Below, piece after piece: positions 42,984-54,300 of a stretch of DNA of 60,410 nucleotides. Source of the stretch: Chitinophaga pinensis. Lineage in GTDB: Bacteria; Bacteroidota; Bacteroidia; 2-12-FULL-35-15. Position 1 is the stretch's first letter. Every line of letters starts with the position of its first letter. Below the pieces are notes generated by a model. That model had not been told where the DNA came from. It did no database searches and saw only the letters and a list, made by a program, of their open reading frames with translations. The DNA lies in assembly GCA_945885475.1 (NCBI GenBank), contig CAMCYR010000014.1:1-60410 (forward strand), written 5' to 3'. Position numbers and translations under genes: made by a program.

Positions 42984-44750
42984 TTATTTTGATTTTTTAT
43001 TCATCTCTGCAAGCATCAACTCTTTAATATACATAACGGGAGCGCTTCCGTAGCTTAAGAATTTTTCATGGAATTCTTTTAACTTAAACTGATCACCCAT
43101 TTGTTTTTTTAATTCTTCTCTGAAATCATAGATTTCCGTATATCCTGTGAAATAAGAGCATAGTTGCACCTGTGTTACAGATACTCTTCTCCATTTTCCC
43201 TCGGCCTCTGCTTTTTGTTGAAACGCTTCATTTGTAAGGAGATTTAATGCCTGCTCTTTGCTCATTTCTTTTGTATGGACACTGTAATCTAAAATTGTAT
43301 TGCAGGTTGTTCTTAAATTCCATTTGTAATACATCAGCCACATTTCATCACTATTTTCATAACCGTTTTCAAGCATCATCCTTTCAGTGTAAACCGCCCA
43401 GCCTTCTATCATGGCTCCGTTTCCGAAGATGGCCTTTATTAAACTAGGTGATTGATTGCTATAAACCAATTGCGTGTAATGTCCCGGAATTGCTTCGTGG
43501 ATATTTAAAATTTGTAAGATGTAATAGTTGTATTCACGCAAATAACTTTCAGCTCTGTCTTTGTCCCAACCTGCTAAACTGCCTACATTATAATAGGTAT
43601 TTCCATTTTTGTCGTAAGGACCGGGAGCAGAAATAGAAGCCCCTGCAACTCCCGCCATGTAATCAGGTTCTTTTCGAACGACAAGCGGTTTGGATGGATC
43701 AATATAAATAAGATCTTTTTGCTTTATGAAATCAATTAGTACGGGCATTTGTTTTTCAATAGCAGTTTGAAATTCTTCCGGTTTAACATGCTTTTCGGAG
43801 ATTTTATTAATGACTTGTTTTATCAGGGACAATTTATCGGCTGGTTTATCGGCCTTATTCAGATGTTTATCCCACAGTTTATTAGCAAGCTCAAACATTT
43901 TTTCATGCAACTCTTTTTTGCGTGACAATGCCTTTTCATATATTTCAGCAGCAGAATATCCACTTTGAATATCAAATTCAAACTTTTTTGCATACAATTC
44001 AGCACCTAAACGAAAACTTCGTGGTGTTTTATTATCCATTTTTTGTAACCATTCAGTAAAATCTTTTATTGCAGTAGCAGCTGTTTTTGCAGCGGATACA
44101 ATCGATTTTTTTTCGCCTTCGTCAAAATTGGATTTGTTTAAAGCATTCTGTAAATCAACTTCGAAAACAGAAATACCGCCTAAGTTTTGATCAATCGCCA
44201 ATTGTGTATGCTCAATTGTTGGGTTTTTAATGTTCTTTTTAGCGGCTTCATAAAAAGCAGGAATGTTACTCATTTTTAAATAAAAATTTCTCAAACGAAT
44301 ATCTAAAGAATCATAATTGCCATTTAAAATTTCAGCGAAAGCACCAGAAACATTGTATTCAGAAGGATTCCACTCATATGATTTTAGCTCATTGATAGAC
44401 CATGCTGTTGATTTTAACTGGTTTTCTATCATGTAATAGTCCGTTTTATTTTTATCAGATAAACCATTAATATCAAATAATTTAAGTGAATCTAAATTCG
44501 CTTTTACAAATGTTAATTCTTTTGTTCTTGCTTCTTCATTCGGTACAATTAATATGCTGTCGTATTTATGATATCCTTGACTGCTTGCCCAACCTGGGTA
44601 TGCTTTCCAAAGATTTTCTATAAACTGCTCTTTGTATTTATCAAATGGAGGATTCATGTCAGCAGCGGTTTTTGTTTCTGTCGTTTTAGAATCGCCACCG
44701 CAGGAATAGATTGATAGACAAATAATGGATGCAAATACTATCTTTTTCAT
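42984..44750 (-). CDS. DUF885 lipoprotein, zinc metallopeptidase-like
   Basis: A 588-residue protein with a lipoprotein signal (ICLSIYSCGG, Cys about residue 18). DUF885 members have a metallopeptidase-like HExxxGH site; here NIHEAIPGHYTQLVYSNQ (about residue 420) is present, with a downstream Glu in MIEGWAVYTERMML. The family is widespread among Bacteroidota and related to carboxypeptidase-like enzymes; peptides are the expected substrate. Length is usual. Exported and lipid-anchored, it probably degrades peptides in the periplasm or at the outer membrane. Confidence 0.92.
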   Translation of the reverse strand: MKKIVFASIICLSIYSCGGDSKTTETKTAADMNPPFDKYKEQFIENLWKAYPGWASSQGYHKYDSILIVPNEEARTKELTFVKANLDSLKLFDINGLSDKNKTDYYMIENQLKSTAWSINELKSYEWNPSEYNVSGAFAEILNGNYDSLDIRLRNFYLKMSNIPAFYEAAKKNIKNPTIEHTQLAIDQNLGGISVFEVDLQNALNKSNFDEGEKKSIVSAAKTAATAIKDFTEWLQKMDNKTPRSFRLGAELYAKKFEFDIQSGYSAAEIYEKALSRKKELHEKMFELANKLWDKHLNKADKPADKLSLIKQVINKISEKHVKPEEFQTAIEKQMPVLIDFIKQKDLIYIDPSKPLVVRKEPDYMAGVAGASISAPGPYDKNGNTYYNVGSLAGWDKDRAESYLREYNYYILQILNIHEAIPGHYTQLVYSNQSPSLIKAIFGNGAMIEGWAVYTERMMLENGYENSDEMWLMYYKWNLRTTCNTILDYSVHTKEMSKEQALNLLTNEAFQQKAEAEGKWRRVSVTQVQLCSYFTGYTEIYDFREELKKQMGDQFKLKEFHEKFLSYGSAPVMYIKELMLAEMNKKSK

Positions 44751-44865
44751 AAAATTGTTTTAGGATGATAAAGGTAGTTTTTTTTCTTCTTTTTGATGTT
44801 TATTAATAGAAAATAACTGTTGGCTATTTCTGTATTATTCATCAATCTTAAAGAGGTGTAAGCAT

Positions 44866-44900
44866 TTTGTAGAAATGCCTCGTTAATTTTCTTATTTTTG
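44866..44900 (+). promoter_or_regulatory. Promoter for the prolyl oligopeptidase gene
   Basis: TTTG at 44866-44869, 23 bases, TATTTTTG at 44893-44900. A match to the Bacteroidota consensus with spacing at the upper end; transcription would start close to the ATG at 44918. Confidence 0.45.
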
Positions 44901-44917
44901 GGTAAATAATATTAGTT

Positions 44918-47044
44918 ATGCTAAAAAAAATAATCCCTTTTCTTTTTATTGCAGCATGCCTCTTAGTTGCATTCGCATTTATGGTAAATGAACCTATTAA
45001 ATTGAATTATCCCCTGACGCGAAAAACGGATACGGTAGATACCTATTTTGGTACTAAAATTCCTGATCCATATAGATGGCTAGAAGATGATCGGTCAGAA
45101 GAAACAGGAGCATGGGTGAAAGCTCAAAACAAAGTAACCCTTGATTATTTGGCTACGATTCCTTTCCGTGAAAAATTGAAACAGCGTCTGACGAAGATTT
45201 GGAATTTCGCGAAAGTGTCTGCTCCTTTTAAAAAAGGGAAAAATTATTTTTTCTATAAAAATGATGGGATTCAAAATCAGAGCGTTTTGTATGTTCAAAC
45301 GGGATTGAAAGGAAGTCCGAAAATTTTGTTAGATCCGAATACATTAGCAGCTGATGGGACAGCTTCTTTAGGTGGTTTAGGTATTAGTAAAAGTGGAAAA
45401 TATTTAGCATATAGTATCAACCGTGCTGGTAGTGATTGGAGTGAAATTTATACTATGGAAATTGAAACTGGAAAAAAATTAGCGGATGAAATTAAGTGGG
45501 TGAAATTTTCGGATATTGCTTGGAAAGGCGATGGTTTCTATTACAGTGCTTATGATGCTCCGAAGGCTGGTGGAAGTGAATTGTCAAATAAAAACGAATT
45601 CCATAAAGTTTATTATCATAAAATAGGTGATGTTCAGAGTAAAGATGTTTTAATTTATGAGGATAAAAAAAATCCCTTACGGAATTTTTCAGCTGGCATA
45701 ACGGAGGATGAAAAAATTCTTTTACTTTATGGTTCTGAATCAACAAGTGGAATATCTCTTTCTGTAAAAGAGCTAGATAAGCCAAATTCAGATTTTATTC
45801 CTTTAGTAAATAATTTCGAAAACAATTATGGTATAATTCATAACGAAGGAACAAAATTGTTTGTCGTTACCGATAAAGGTGCACCAAAATATCAATTATT
45901 GGAAATAGATATCCATGGTAAGCCGACGTATGAAAATTGGAAAAAAATTATCCCAGAATCTTCTGATTTATTAGAGAGTGTTTCTGTTTCGAATGGAAAA
46001 TTTGTTGCGAAATATTTAAAAGATGTAACATCTCGATTATTTGTATTCGATATGAAAGGCAAGAAAGAGAAAGAAATCATATTGCCAGGCGTTTGTAAAA
46101 TTGATGGGTTTGATAGTGATATGCATGATAGTTTAGCTTTCTTTACGTATAAAACATTTACAGCACCCGATGTTGTTTATAAGTATAATATGTCGACTGA
46201 TAAAATGGTCATCTGGTTTAAGCCGGAAATTGATTTTAAGTCTGATAATTATGAAACAAAGCAGGTGTTTTATCCAAGTAAAGATGGGACAAAAATTCCG
46301 ATGTTTATTACGTATAAAAAAGGAATTAAATTAGACGGAACAAATCCTTGTTTCCTTTTTGGGTATGGTGGGTTTAATTCGTATTACTCGCCAGAATTTA
46401 GGATTGACAGAGCGGTTTTTTTAGAAAACGGCGGTATTTATGCGATTCCCGGATTACGTGGTGGCGGCGACTATGGTGAAGATTGGCATAAGGCGGGAAC
46501 AAAATGTCAGAAGCAAAATGTATTTGATGATTTTATAGCTGCTGCAGAATATTTGATAAAAGAAAAATATACAGCTTCTTCTAAACTTGCAATTCATGGT
46601 CGATCAAACGGTGGTTTATTGGTCGGAGCGGTTATGACGCAACGTCCTGATATTGCCAAAGTGGCAATACCTACAGTGGGTGTTCTAGATATGTTGCGTT
46701 TTCATAAATTCACTATTGGCTGGGCCTGGACAAGTGATTATGGTTCTAGTGAAAATAAAGAAGAGTTTGATTGTATCGTTAAATATTCTCCTCTCCATAA
46801 CATCAAAGAAGTGGAATATCCTGCAACATTAGTAACCACCGGAGATCACGACGATCGAGTTGTGCCAGCGCATTCATTTAAATTTATTGCTACTTTACAA
46901 GAAAAGCAGAAGGGTTTGAATCCTGTATTGGTAAGAATAGATACAAACGCCGGACATGGTGCAGGCAAACCTACGTCAAAACAAATTGAAGAATATGCTG
47001 ATATTTGGAGTTTCGTTTTTTATAATTTAGGTATGACGTATTAA
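44918..47044 (+). CDS. Prolyl oligopeptidase family serine peptidase (S9A)
   Basis: A 708-residue peptidase with signal peptide-like N-terminus (residues 1-22, LFIAACLLVAFAFM). The seven-bladed propeller domain occupies about residues 80-430. The catalytic part has GYGGFNSYYSPEF, the Ser site in HGRSNGGLLVGAVMTQRPD (about residue 565), Asp in TGDHDDRVVPAHSFKF and His in NAGHGAGKPT. It cleaves short proline-containing peptides, probably in the periplasm. It is monocistronic and divergent from DUF885, another peptidase-like protein. Secure assignment. Confidence 0.96.
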   Translation: MLKKIIPFLFIAACLLVAFAFMVNEPIKLNYPLTRKTDTVDTYFGTKIPDPYRWLEDDRSEETGAWVKAQNKVTLDYLATIPFREKLKQRLTKIWNFAKVSAPFKKGKNYFFYKNDGIQNQSVLYVQTGLKGSPKILLDPNTLAADGTASLGGLGISKSGKYLAYSINRAGSDWSEIYTMEIETGKKLADEIKWVKFSDIAWKGDGFYYSAYDAPKAGGSELSNKNEFHKVYYHKIGDVQSKDVLIYEDKKNPLRNFSAGITEDEKILLLYGSESTSGISLSVKELDKPNSDFIPLVNNFENNYGIIHNEGTKLFVVTDKGAPKYQLLEIDIHGKPTYENWKKIIPESSDLLESVSVSNGKFVAKYLKDVTSRLFVFDMKGKKEKEIILPGVCKIDGFDSDMHDSLAFFTYKTFTAPDVVYKYNMSTDKMVIWFKPEIDFKSDNYETKQVFYPSKDGTKIPMFITYKKGIKLDGTNPCFLFGYGGFNSYYSPEFRIDRAVFLENGGIYAIPGLRGGGDYGEDWHKAGTKCQKQNVFDDFIAAAEYLIKEKYTASSKLAIHGRSNGGLLVGAVMTQRPDIAKVAIPTVGVLDMLRFHKFTIGWAWTSDYGSSENKEEFDCIVKYSPLHNIKEVEYPATLVTTGDHDDRVVPAHSFKFIATLQEKQKGLNPVLVRIDTNAGHGAGKPTSKQIEEYADIWSFVFYNLGMTY

Positions 47045-47495
47045 AATTAAACTACCAGTTGTATTTGGTTCTCCTTTTTGTATTTTCATTTTTGTACCAA
47101 TCATTCTGTTGTTTTCGCGATTGCTGGTTTGTGATTTCAAAAGAGCATTTTATCAATTGCTAGTATACTCTTTTATGCTTGGAGAGGAATACTCATTCCA
47201 TCGTTTTTATTTTCTCAATTTTGTTTATTATTCTTTTGTTTTACGAGGTAAATCCAATAAACAAAATGCTAAATTTTTTTAGGGATTGCTGTTTTTATTA
47301 ATCTTGTTTTATAATTTAATTTTAGGAATTTTAATTTCCTTAGAGAAAATTTTAATTCTATTTTTTTCTTCCGCTAGCAAAAATAGACAAGTATCAAAAA
47401 TTACCACTGCCATTGGGATTTCCTGTCATTTTTGAAATGGACATAGGTAAGATGATACTGCTGTAATTTTAAAAATAAAATTAAAGAAATGGAAG
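47045..47495. other. AT-rich intergenic region without recognisable gene
   Basis: I find no open frame with coding character, tRNA or repeat of note. A short inverted repeat, TGTCATTT / AAATGGACA near 47433-47452, is present. The stretch separates the convergent prolyl oligopeptidase and the third gliding-type T9SS gene. Confidence 0.5.
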
Positions 47496-47537
47496 AAAAA
47501 AACCTCGAAAGAATTTTCTTTCGAGGTCAATTTTTTT
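47496..47537 (-). terminator. Strong terminator of the third gliding-type T9SS gene
   Basis: ACCTCGAAAGA (47502-47512) pairs perfectly with TCTTTCGAGGT (47517-47527); A-rich to the left gives a T run on the minus strand. It lies 26 bases after the stop at 47563. A T run on the right makes it bidirectional, so it can also stop the plus-strand transcript of the prolyl oligopeptidase. Confidence 0.93.
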
Positions 47538-47562
47538 CAGGACTAGACAATAATATATTCTT

Positions 47563-50500
47563 TTATCTTAGTAATGTAACATGTCCCGTTTTAATTTTTT
47601 GACTGGTATCAAAACATACTTCCTTGTATTTTATTATATAGAAATAAACACCATCACTCGCAGCTGTTCCATTTATTTTACCATCCCAACTATCTGAACT
47701 TGATTCAAATATTTTCTTTCCCCAACGGTTAAAAATCTCCATTGAATATTCACTATAATATTGGGCTGGGTTTATTCCGGGAACGGATGAAAATAATAAT
47801 TGAAAGCGATCATTTTCTCCATCTCCATTGGGCGTAAATACGTTTGGAATGAGTGTGCTGCCTGATAGAGTAGGTTCATCAACTACTACTGTCTGACTAA
47901 TAGTTCCTACACTTCCACATTCATAATCATACGCTGTAAGAAGTATTGTATAAGAACCGGGTACTGTATAATAATAATTAATTATTGTATCATTTGTAAA
48001 TAGTGTTCCATCTCCCATATTCCAAATTAAAGAATCGGCACCGGTTCCTGTGAAGTCAACATTTACAAATACTGTATCCGAGCATGGTTGCGGAGCTACT
48101 GGTGAAAAAGTGGCTGCAAAATTTTCTCTTTCTATTACTTGTACACTAAGGTATACTGTATCTGTTATGTTACATGTGCTTGAATCGATTGCAACATACA
48201 TTACAGTATAATTACCAAGGGTCGTGAACGTATGGGTCGGGTTCGCGACCGAAGAAGTGGGCGTTCCATCACCAAAATTCCAATAATGTTGGGGGGAGGA
48301 GGAGCCTGTAAAGTTTGCATCAAATGGTGGGTCGCACTGAATGATATTAGGAGCTGCATTTGCTGTAGCATCCAATATGGAACTGTTAAAATACACCGTG
48401 TCCGTAATTGTTTCAATATTGCCACAAACAAAATCCCAAGCTGTTAAAGATATAATATAGGTGCCATCAGCCAAATAGCTATAGTTGATAGTTGTGTCAT
48501 TAATAAAAGTTGTACCATCGCCCATATTCCAAAATAAAGAATCAGCACCTGTTCCGGTAAATTCTAAATTCACATTAAAAATACTATCAACACATGGATT
48601 ATATGGAGGGATATTTAAGGTAGTAGAAAATACTTCAGCAGCTAATATCTCAACGGTTAAATAAACCGTATCCGCTATATTACACGTAGAAGAATCAATA
48701 GCAACATACATGACATTGAATATTCCTAATCCGGTGTAGGTGTGTATCGGATTGTAAAGAGTTGAAATTGGTGATCCGTCGCCAAAATCCCAAATGTGTT
48801 GAACAGCTGGTAAAGAACCAACAAAATTTACATCGTATGGTGGGTCACAAGCAATTATATTGGGTGCTGCATTTGCATCCGCTTGTATGCCATTGTAATT
48901 AAATTCCATTTTAAACAAACCTAAATTACAATTTGAGCTGCTGTTTGTCGGAGACCAAACACCAGGTGTAGTTGGGAATGAACTAGTGCCTCCACATCCA
49001 GCACAAACAGCTTGATATATGGTTCCATTGTTATCAAATCTACTTGTTCCGCCGTCAACATGCTCCGCACCTGAGCCACCAAAGAAAGTACCATATAATA
49101 AAGAGGCTGCATTTCGTTCTAAAACCATGCAATAAAAATCACTCCCATCAGTCGTAACATCATATGCTCCTGCGGTAACAGGCAGACCAGTTGTTGTTCC
49201 ATTTCCATATCCTGCATTAATTGATCCACCCCATCCAGATATGTAGATGTTTTTGCAATAATCTACAAGAAAGGCTACAGGTGAAATATTAATTGTTGCT
49301 GTTGTTCCACTTCCGATTACAGTTGACCAAATTGTACTCGTTAAAGATGGATTTATTTTATGAATAAATTGAGATGACCCCGGATTGCTATAAACTGAAC
49401 CAACAACCGGATAAGCACCTGTTGATTGTCCCATTAAATAAACATCGCCATCACTATCAATTTGAATCGCATATGCTTGATCATAACCTGTCGTTCCTAA
49501 ATAACTTCCAGTTACAAGAGAAGCATTCGCAGGATTTAATGCAGCAACAAATCCATCTGCAGTACCGCCAATTTGCACAGGATGAATCGTTCCTGGTATA
49601 GTAGGGAAGTTATTACTTTTTGTTCCACCACACACATATACATTTCCATTAATAGGGTTAACTTTTAGCCCATAAGCCGCATCTGTATTTGCACCACCGA
49701 GATAAGTTGACCAAGTTAAACTACTACAGTTAGGGCTTAATTGAAAGGCAACACCATCTTGTGCTCCTTGCAAAGCAGTCGATACTGCTCCAGCTGTTGA
49801 AGGGAAATTGGAAGACTGTGTACAAGAAGCAACAATAATATTATCGTTGGCATCAACGATGACCTCGCCTCTTGCTTCATCACCATAATTGTAGTACAAA
49901 GTAGCTGAATTATTAAATCCTTCATTGGCGCTGCCACCAATAAAAGTGGAGCCTAATAAGCTAATTCCTGCAGTATCAAGTTTTGTGACAAAAATATCGA
50001 CTCCTGCCGAATAAGAAATGTAGCCATCCATTAAAGTGCTTAGGCCACCATTAAACGTGTTATCATAGCAGCCTGCTGAAACGGGAAAGTTGGAGGAGGA
50101 GGTCGTACCATAAATAATAATATTGTTTTGGCTATCTACAATTAAACTATGCGGTGATTCACTTCCTGTTCCGCCAAGATAAGTAGCAAATAATCGATTT
50201 ACACCATTGGGTGAATATTTAATTAAACCGATATCTGTAATTGATCCGCCACCACTGAACGTATTATCAAACGCTCCGACAGAAACTGGAAATCCAGCGC
50301 TAAAAACAACTCCACCGCCGTATGCGTTTCCTCTACTGTCGTTTGTAGCAGTATATCCCCAGTTATCAGCAGTGGAACCGGTATATGTAGAGAAAATTAC
50401 AGTTGGATCAATGATTAAATCGAACTGTGTGTCATACCCTTGCGGGAAATTTAAACTTATCGTTTTGTTATTCAATAAAATCTGACAATCAACTAATTTT

Positions 50501-51156
50501 TTTTCTCCTCTAATCCATTGGTATACTTCTGGCAGAGATTCCACAATTTCTCCTGCATTCGAATTTAAAATAATTTTATTGTTTTTTAGGAGGGGCTCAA
50601 TTCCATTATACGACCATTTTATTTGAGATGCATCTGCTCCTGCATGAACTACGAAATCATATTTAAAATATCCTTCCTTTGATGTTCCAATTTTTACATC
50701 CACACCATCATAAAGGCTAGCGTATTCAATCTCACCAAATAATTTTACGTTAGAAGCCCACTTGCTTGGATCATTTCCAATGTAATAGTTGTGGTAAAAA
50801 TCAAACTTTTCGTTTGACTTCATTTTTACATCCGTGTTGGTATTCACAAAATTTAGTGAATAAGCATGTTGCCTTATTCTGTCAGTCAATGATGGAGCGT
50901 ATTTCCCGTGAGTTGCTGCATGTAGTTTTTGAATATCTTCTTGATTGAAGAATTCGAAGGTGAAGCTATTATTTTTAAACCAAACATTTCCACCTCCAAT
51001 TTTAGCCATGTAATTAATTTCTGAATCCCATTGGCCTTTATTTTCAATAATATTGATTTTTTCATCCGAATTCTTTCCGTCCGACTTCTTTTTATCAGCG
51101 AATGATGGATAAGTGAATGCACATATGAAAGTTATTAAGAGGAGTAATTGTTTCAT
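47563..51156 (-). CDS. Gliding-type T9SS surface protein with propeller (SBBP-like) and PKD repeats
   Basis: A 1197-residue secreted protein. Signal peptide (about residues 1-20), then an N-terminal module (INIIENKGQWDSEINYMAK; about 35-250) typical of large Bacteroidota surface proteins, then a run of beta-propeller-type repeats (about 260-760, with FLGGTGSESPHSLIVD-like pieces, here YLGGTGSESPHSLIVDSQNN, and YLGGANTDAAYGLKVN). Next comes an internally duplicated pair of PKD blocks (about 770-1100; WDFGDGSPIST and WNFGDGTPTSS, each followed by NMGDGT). The gliding-type C-terminal domain (IPNVFTPNGDGENDRF, FNRWG, DGVYFYII) ends the protein. Probably an adhesin or matrix component. Confidence 0.93.
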   Translation of the reverse strand: MKQLLLLITFICAFTYPSFADKKKSDGKNSDEKINIIENKGQWDSEINYMAKIGGGNVWFKNNSFTFEFFNQEDIQKLHAATHGKYAPSLTDRIRQHAYSLNFVNTNTDVKMKSNEKFDFYHNYYIGNDPSKWASNVKLFGEIEYASLYDGVDVKIGTSKEGYFKYDFVVHAGADASQIKWSYNGIEPLLKNNKIILNSNAGEIVESLPEVYQWIRGEKKLVDCQILLNNKTISLNFPQGYDTQFDLIIDPTVIFSTYTGSTADNWGYTATNDSRGNAYGGGVVFSAGFPVSVGAFDNTFSGGGSITDIGLIKYSPNGVNRLFATYLGGTGSESPHSLIVDSQNNIIIYGTTSSSNFPVSAGCYDNTFNGGLSTLMDGYISYSAGVDIFVTKLDTAGISLLGSTFIGGSANEGFNNSATLYYNYGDEARGEVIVDANDNIIVASCTQSSNFPSTAGAVSTALQGAQDGVAFQLSPNCSSLTWSTYLGGANTDAAYGLKVNPINGNVYVCGGTKSNNFPTIPGTIHPVQIGGTADGFVAALNPANASLVTGSYLGTTGYDQAYAIQIDSDGDVYLMGQSTGAYPVVGSVYSNPGSSQFIHKINPSLTSTIWSTVIGSGTTATINISPVAFLVDYCKNIYISGWGGSINAGYGNGTTTGLPVTAGAYDVTTDGSDFYCMVLERNAASLLYGTFFGGSGAEHVDGGTSRFDNNGTIYQAVCAGCGGTSSFPTTPGVWSPTNSSSNCNLGLFKMEFNYNGIQADANAAPNIIACDPPYDVNFVGSLPAVQHIWDFGDGSPISTLYNPIHTYTGLGIFNVMYVAIDSSTCNIADTVYLTVEILAAEVFSTTLNIPPYNPCVDSIFNVNLEFTGTGADSLFWNMGDGTTFINDTTINYSYLADGTYIISLTAWDFVCGNIETITDTVYFNSSILDATANAAPNIIQCDPPFDANFTGSSSPQHYWNFGDGTPTSSVANPTHTFTTLGNYTVMYVAIDSSTCNITDTVYLSVQVIERENFAATFSPVAPQPCSDTVFVNVDFTGTGADSLIWNMGDGTLFTNDTIINYYYTVPGSYTILLTAYDYECGSVGTISQTVVVDEPTLSGSTLIPNVFTPNGDGENDRFQLLFSSVPGINPAQYYSEYSMEIFNRWGKKIFESSSDSWDGKINGTAASDGVYFYIIKYKEVCFDTSQKIKTGHVTLLR

Positions 51157-51393
51157 GTGATTGTTTTAGTTTACTATTGTTTCTGATGACTAAGATACTA
51201 TTTTTTAGAGATAATGCAAATTATACTAATTTTTATCAAATCTGAGGGTAATTATTTTTGGAGAAGCTATTCTTGCCAAGCTTCTTACTATAGCATGTAG
51301 TTGTCTCATTGAATTGCTTGCTGTGTAGCATTTTTTTTGTCGCAATTAATTTTTTTAGTTATTTTAGCTTACTAAAAATTTAAATAGTTACCA

Positions 51394-54300
51394 ATGAAAA
51401 AAATACTTTTTTTAACATTCTCACTATTATTCTTTAATAGTATTGATGCCGCAGCTAATCCTGGAGATACTGTTGTTGTTCAGACATTCGCTTTTGGTAC
51501 ACCTCAAAATGCATGGTTTGTATTTCCATCCGACACCACCAGATTTGAGAAGATTCTCATGAAATATACGCTGAAATGTAATCCTGCTCAAAGTCCGGCT
51601 TGCGGTGAATGGGATTATTTAACCTATACCTACCTCTACGACCATACCGGATTGTTGGATTCTTCATTGGTTCACCAGCCGATTTATAATGTGAACGGTG
51701 CGTCGCCCGATAGTATCATGTATATGAACACACCATCCTATTCGTATGATGCAAATTGGCAATACAATGCTGTACACATCGATACTAGTTCACTGAATAC
51801 TTTTTCAGTTGGGGCTGGTACAACGAATAATACGTTCCCTTTCGGAGCATCTGCTCCCGTTTCACGCACACAATATTTATGGAAAGCAAGTGAAATTTCA
51901 GCAGCCGGAATGACTGCCGGAAATATTACGGGCTTGCAATTTTATCTGCAATCACTTGGTGCTCAAATGCAGAATATGACAATCAAAATAAAAGCGGTTG
52001 CGCTGGATTCTCTTGACCAAGCGACTTTTAATAATTCCGGTTTTACAAACGTTTACTCTCAGAATACCCAGTTTGCATTGTTGGGATGGAATAGTTTACA
52101 GTTAACGACACCATTCAATTGGGACGGTATTTCTAATTTATTGATTGACATAACCTATCAGAATACGGCTACAGCATTAGATAATGTTGTTGCTGCAAGT
52201 ACGACATCTTTTAATTCCGGATTAACAAACTCTGGAACTGATCGTGTTGCTTCTTTTCATACTTACGGATATGTGGAGGTGCCAATGAATACGAATTTAG
52301 TCGCGATCGATTCATTCGTTACAGTCGCTTTTTGGTGTTTTGGATCTCCTGCAATGCCAATGAACAGCACCGCATTCGAAGCAGTTGATTCCTTAGGAAA
52401 TCGATTACTGAACAGTCATTTACCATGGAGCGACAGTAATGTATATTGGGATGCCGGTTTTGCAGGGACCTCCTACGACCGAATCAATAAAGCGGCTATC
52501 ACAGCTGAAATTAAAGGACAATGGAATTACTGGACATTCACTAAAAATGTAGCAACAGGTTCAATGAAAGTTTATTTGAACGGCCTGCTTTGGCATAGTG
52601 GAACAGCGAAAGTAAAACCGATGAACGGAATAAAAACATTTAAGATCGGTAGAGGGAATTGGGGCGGTTCTCAAACCTATGAAGGAAAGATCGATGAGTT
52701 CGCTGTTTTTAATGTTGAATTAGATGCTACAACTATTCAATTATCCATGAATAAGCAAATCGATGTATTGCACCCGAATTATGCAAATTTGGCTTTATAT
52801 TATCAGTGTGATGATGGAAATTATTCAACATTTGCTGATGCTGCTCCCGGAATACATCCGAATGCTTCTTTGGTCAGCGTTGATAATCCTTTAAAAGCAG
52901 CATCTGAGATCAGTACTAACTTTTCTCAAACCACCTTGCGTCCGAATATCACTTTTGAGCAAGGCGTATTTACAACCCTTATCGATTCTACTTTGATTGT
53001 TGATTCTACCATGAATGCACCCGTTCAGATTGTGATGTATGCCGATTCAACAAGTAATCCGGGTGTCGCGACAGATTCGTTAACTGTTTGGCCATCTTAT
53101 TATAATAATTACATTTTCAATGCAGCAGGTGTTGCTATCGATTCAAGTTTGGTTGCTCCTGATAGCACGCTGCATATGGTTTATTATGATTGGTATCGAA
53201 AGTTTCCGCAAATACTGCGTTACGAATTAGCAAGATACATTACTCCTTATGGAAATGGCTTGAGCTTGGGTTCAGGATGGACATGGACCTTTGACGTGAG
53301 TGATTACAGAACGTTATTGGCCGACAGTGTTCATCTGGCAGCTGGAAACTGGCAGGAATTATTGGATGTGAAATTCTTAATGATCGAAGGAACGCCGCCG
53401 CGCGATGTTGTGGGGATTCAGAATTTATGGAACGGTGGATTTAATTATGGTGTTCCCGGCGACCCGATCGATAATTATTTACCTGCATTGATCAGAAATA
53501 TTCCTGTAAATGCTTTCTCTACACGTTGGAAGTCACGAATTACAGGTCATGGAATGGATACGCCTGAAAATTGTGCTGAATTTTGCGCCAAAACGCATTA
53601 CTTCAAAGTGAATGGCGTGCAGCAGTTTTCTAAATTGGTTTGGAGAGATAATTGTGATGTAAATCCTTTATATCCGCAAGGTGGAACATGGGTTTACGAC
53701 CGCTCAAACTGGTGTCCCGGTGCAGAAGTCTGGACCTACGATTGGGAACTTACTCCTTTTACAACGCCTGGTGGAACAGTTAGTTTAGATCACGATGTGC
53801 AGGCGTATACGCACACTGGCGGCTGGGATTATTATCAGATTGAAGATCAATTAGTAAGTTACAGTGCTCCCAATTTTACCTTGGATGCCGCTATTGAAGA
53901 TATTCTTTCACCCAGCAAAGATCAGATGTGGATGCGTTACAATCCTGTTTGTACTTCGCCAATCATAAAAATAAAAAATACGGGATCAACTACTTTAACC
54001 TCTTTAACAATTACTTACGGAATGAATGGTGCAACACCTTCTGTATACAATTGGACTGGTAGTTTGAAATTTATGGAAATTGCAACGGTTACATTGGGCA
54101 CATTTAATTGGGCAACTGGAGCTACTGATTTTACAGTGACGCTGAGTAATCCGAATGGCGGAGCGGATCAATATGCCTATAATAATACCAAAGTAAATAA
54201 GTATACCTATCCTGTGGTAATGCCATCACAATTTGTAATCGAATTCCGAACGAATAACCGACCCTATGAAAATCTGTATACACTAAAAGATGATGCGGGA

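Noticed and set aside
47433-47452. TGTCATTT / AAATGGACA inverted repeat as a further copy of the htpG/lemA regulatory block
   Set aside because: The half-sites are separated differently, one arm has an extra base, and there is no correctly spaced TGG[CT]AC-TTTGAC pair or downstream gene on either strand.
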